This document shows, piece by piece, positions 63,362-64,000 of a stretch of 64,000 nt of DNA. The stretch lies in the NCBI RefSeq assembly GCF_003315485.1, contig NZ_QNSE01000006.1, forward strand, positions 124,001 to 188,000, written 5' to 3'. The notes under the pieces are model-generated. The model saw nothing but the letters and a program-made list of their open reading frames with translations, made no database searches and had not been told where the DNA came from. Positions within the stretch are counted from its first letter, which is position 1. Each line of letters opens with the position of its first letter. The position numbers and the translations under genes are program-made. This DNA comes from Marinomonas rhizomae. Its GTDB lineage: Bacteria > Pseudomonadota > Gammaproteobacteria > Pseudomonadales > Marinomonadaceae.

Positions 63362-63924
63362 TTGTCAGACCTCCATACGCTTGAGCAGACGCTTCGAAGG
63401 TAAACAAAGCGGGACAACTTTATTATTAGAAGCATGATTGAACCCCGTCTTGATCTAGCTAAGGAACCCAAAGCCAGATTGAAATATTTTTCTTATTGTG
63501 TGAATTATTTCCACATGGATCGAGTCTGTCAACCTTATATCTGTTTATTTTCTCACTTCTCTGTTAATTAATAGAGCAGAAGAAAGTAACTATTAAAATT
63601 TCAAAATCGTTGGCTAAAATCCATATAAACCTTATTTTTCATACAAATAACATAGAACTTTAAGACCAAATATAAAAATCTTGATCTATCTCATCATTCT
63701 TAAAAAATCATTTAGTATGAGAGAAAACAGATCGGCATGATTTTTTTTAAACTTTATGCAATAAATTTCATTGACAGATATTTATTTTTATCCCATTGTA
63801 GGTGATCAAAGATCAAACAATCTTCTAAAAATAAATGTTGATCTTGGCTCGATCGAACAGCACATAACATCATTTATTGAACTTTTGTGCGTTTAGAAGA
63901 CAAGGCAGCCGGAGTAAAATAAAG
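63362..63924. other. Divergent control region between eryA and the right-edge gene
   Basis: A 563-base AT-rich stretch with no gene. It contains the eryA promoter (63504-63532), a perfect TTGACA on the plus strand at 63771-63776 with no good -10 after it, and repeated GATC-containing motifs: TGATCAAAGATCA at 63803-63815 and CTCGATCGA near 63848. CTCGATC occurs also next to the eryA promoter, so these may be EryD sites. Confidence 0.5.
63504..63532 (-). promoter_or_regulatory. eryA promoter
   Basis: On the minus strand TTGACA (63527-63532) and AATAAT (63504-63509) are exactly 17 bases apart, a near-consensus sigma-70 promoter. The predicted start is near 63497, giving a leader of about 135 bases. 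The spacer carries TGTGGAAATAATTCACA, a CRP-like dyad with one base too many, so catabolite control is uncertain. Confidence 0.6.
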
Positions 63925-64000
63925 ATGATAAAAGCTACCACGCAATCGCAATTGTCTAATCAGATTAGTGCGAAAAAACGAAAAATAGCGCTTGTGAGTG
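63925..64000 (+). CDS. Start of a divergent gene, unidentified
   Basis: The frame opens with an ATG preceded by GGAG ten bases upstream and runs off the right edge after 25 codons (starts MIKATTQSQLSNQISAKKRK). It is divergent from eryA across a control region rich in possible EryD sites. Basic residues are followed by the start of a hydrophobic stretch (IALVS), as in a signal peptide or the first membrane helix of a permease. An erythritol transporter component is a reasonable guess; the family cannot be read. Confidence 0.4.
   Translation, partial: MIKATTQSQLSNQISAKKRKIALVS

Noticed and set aside
63501..63517. CRP site at the eryA promoter
   Set aside because: The TGTG...CACA half-sites are spaced one base too far for the usual 16-base CRP core.
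1..64000. CRISPR arrays, tRNA or rRNA genes, prophage or intact insertion sequences
   Set aside because: No regularly spaced repeats, RNA gene signatures, integrases or transposases were recognised on either strand.

Overview
The window looks like a chromosomal segment of a marine gammaproteobacterium, most likely Marinomonas or a close Oceanospirillales relative. That placement is inferred from the moderate GC content, the VF530-family gene, the paa operon layout and the abundance of ABC and TRAP uptake systems for small organic compounds. I see no rRNA, tRNA, CRISPR array, intact insertion sequence or phage gene. Almost everything is catabolic: compound-specific transporters, enzymes and local regulators in consecutive blocks.

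Block 1 (1-20 kb): the 5' end of nnr, a GhrA-like reductase, a class III aminotransferase, an Lrp-type regulator, a GabD-like aldehyde dehydrogenase, an AstE/aspartoacylase-type hydrolase, two FAD amine/amino-acid oxidases, a Dpp-type ABC importer with a Tat-exported binding protein, a stand-alone AraC DNA-binding domain, a HAD hydrolase, a second aldehyde dehydrogenase and two paralogous GNAT acetyltransferases. Together they look like a pathway for an N-substituted amino acid, opine or polyamine: import, deacylation, deamination, semialdehyde oxidation. The substrate is not identified. A VF530-family gene closes the block.

Block 2 (20-28 kb): a sulfatase without signal peptide, a TAXI-type TRAP transporter, a SulP permease and a LysR regulator. 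This suggests import of an organosulfate and cytoplasmic desulfation. Block 3 (28-45 kb): a DctPQM TRAP transporter followed by a complete phenylacetate set. Two minus-strand units, paaFGHIJK and paaABCDEZ, are separated by a terminator, a promoter and a perfect dyad. paaY-paaX diverge from them. Block 4 (45-47.5 kb): an AT-rich island with an ABC exporter, a translationally coupled 64-codon ORF and an unexplained higher-GC scrap.

Block 5 (47.4-54.5 kb): a LacI-controlled ribose-type ABC importer with a PfkB kinase and a GatZ/KbaZ protein but no GatY/KbaY, which suggests a D-tagatose or similar ketohexose route. Block 6 (54.7-64 kb): a full erythritol set split over two minus-strand units, eryABCD (FGGY kinase, GlpD-like dehydrogenase, TIM-barrel racemase, SorC regulator) and deoR-eryH-eryI-IMPase. 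It would take erythritol to erythrose 4-phosphate. A divergent gene begins at the right edge.

Several open reading frames extend upstream of the likely start. Where a Shine-Dalgarno sequence and family length agree, the shorter start is used and explained. Gene functions are assigned by recognising motifs and family resemblance by eye; no database search was run.
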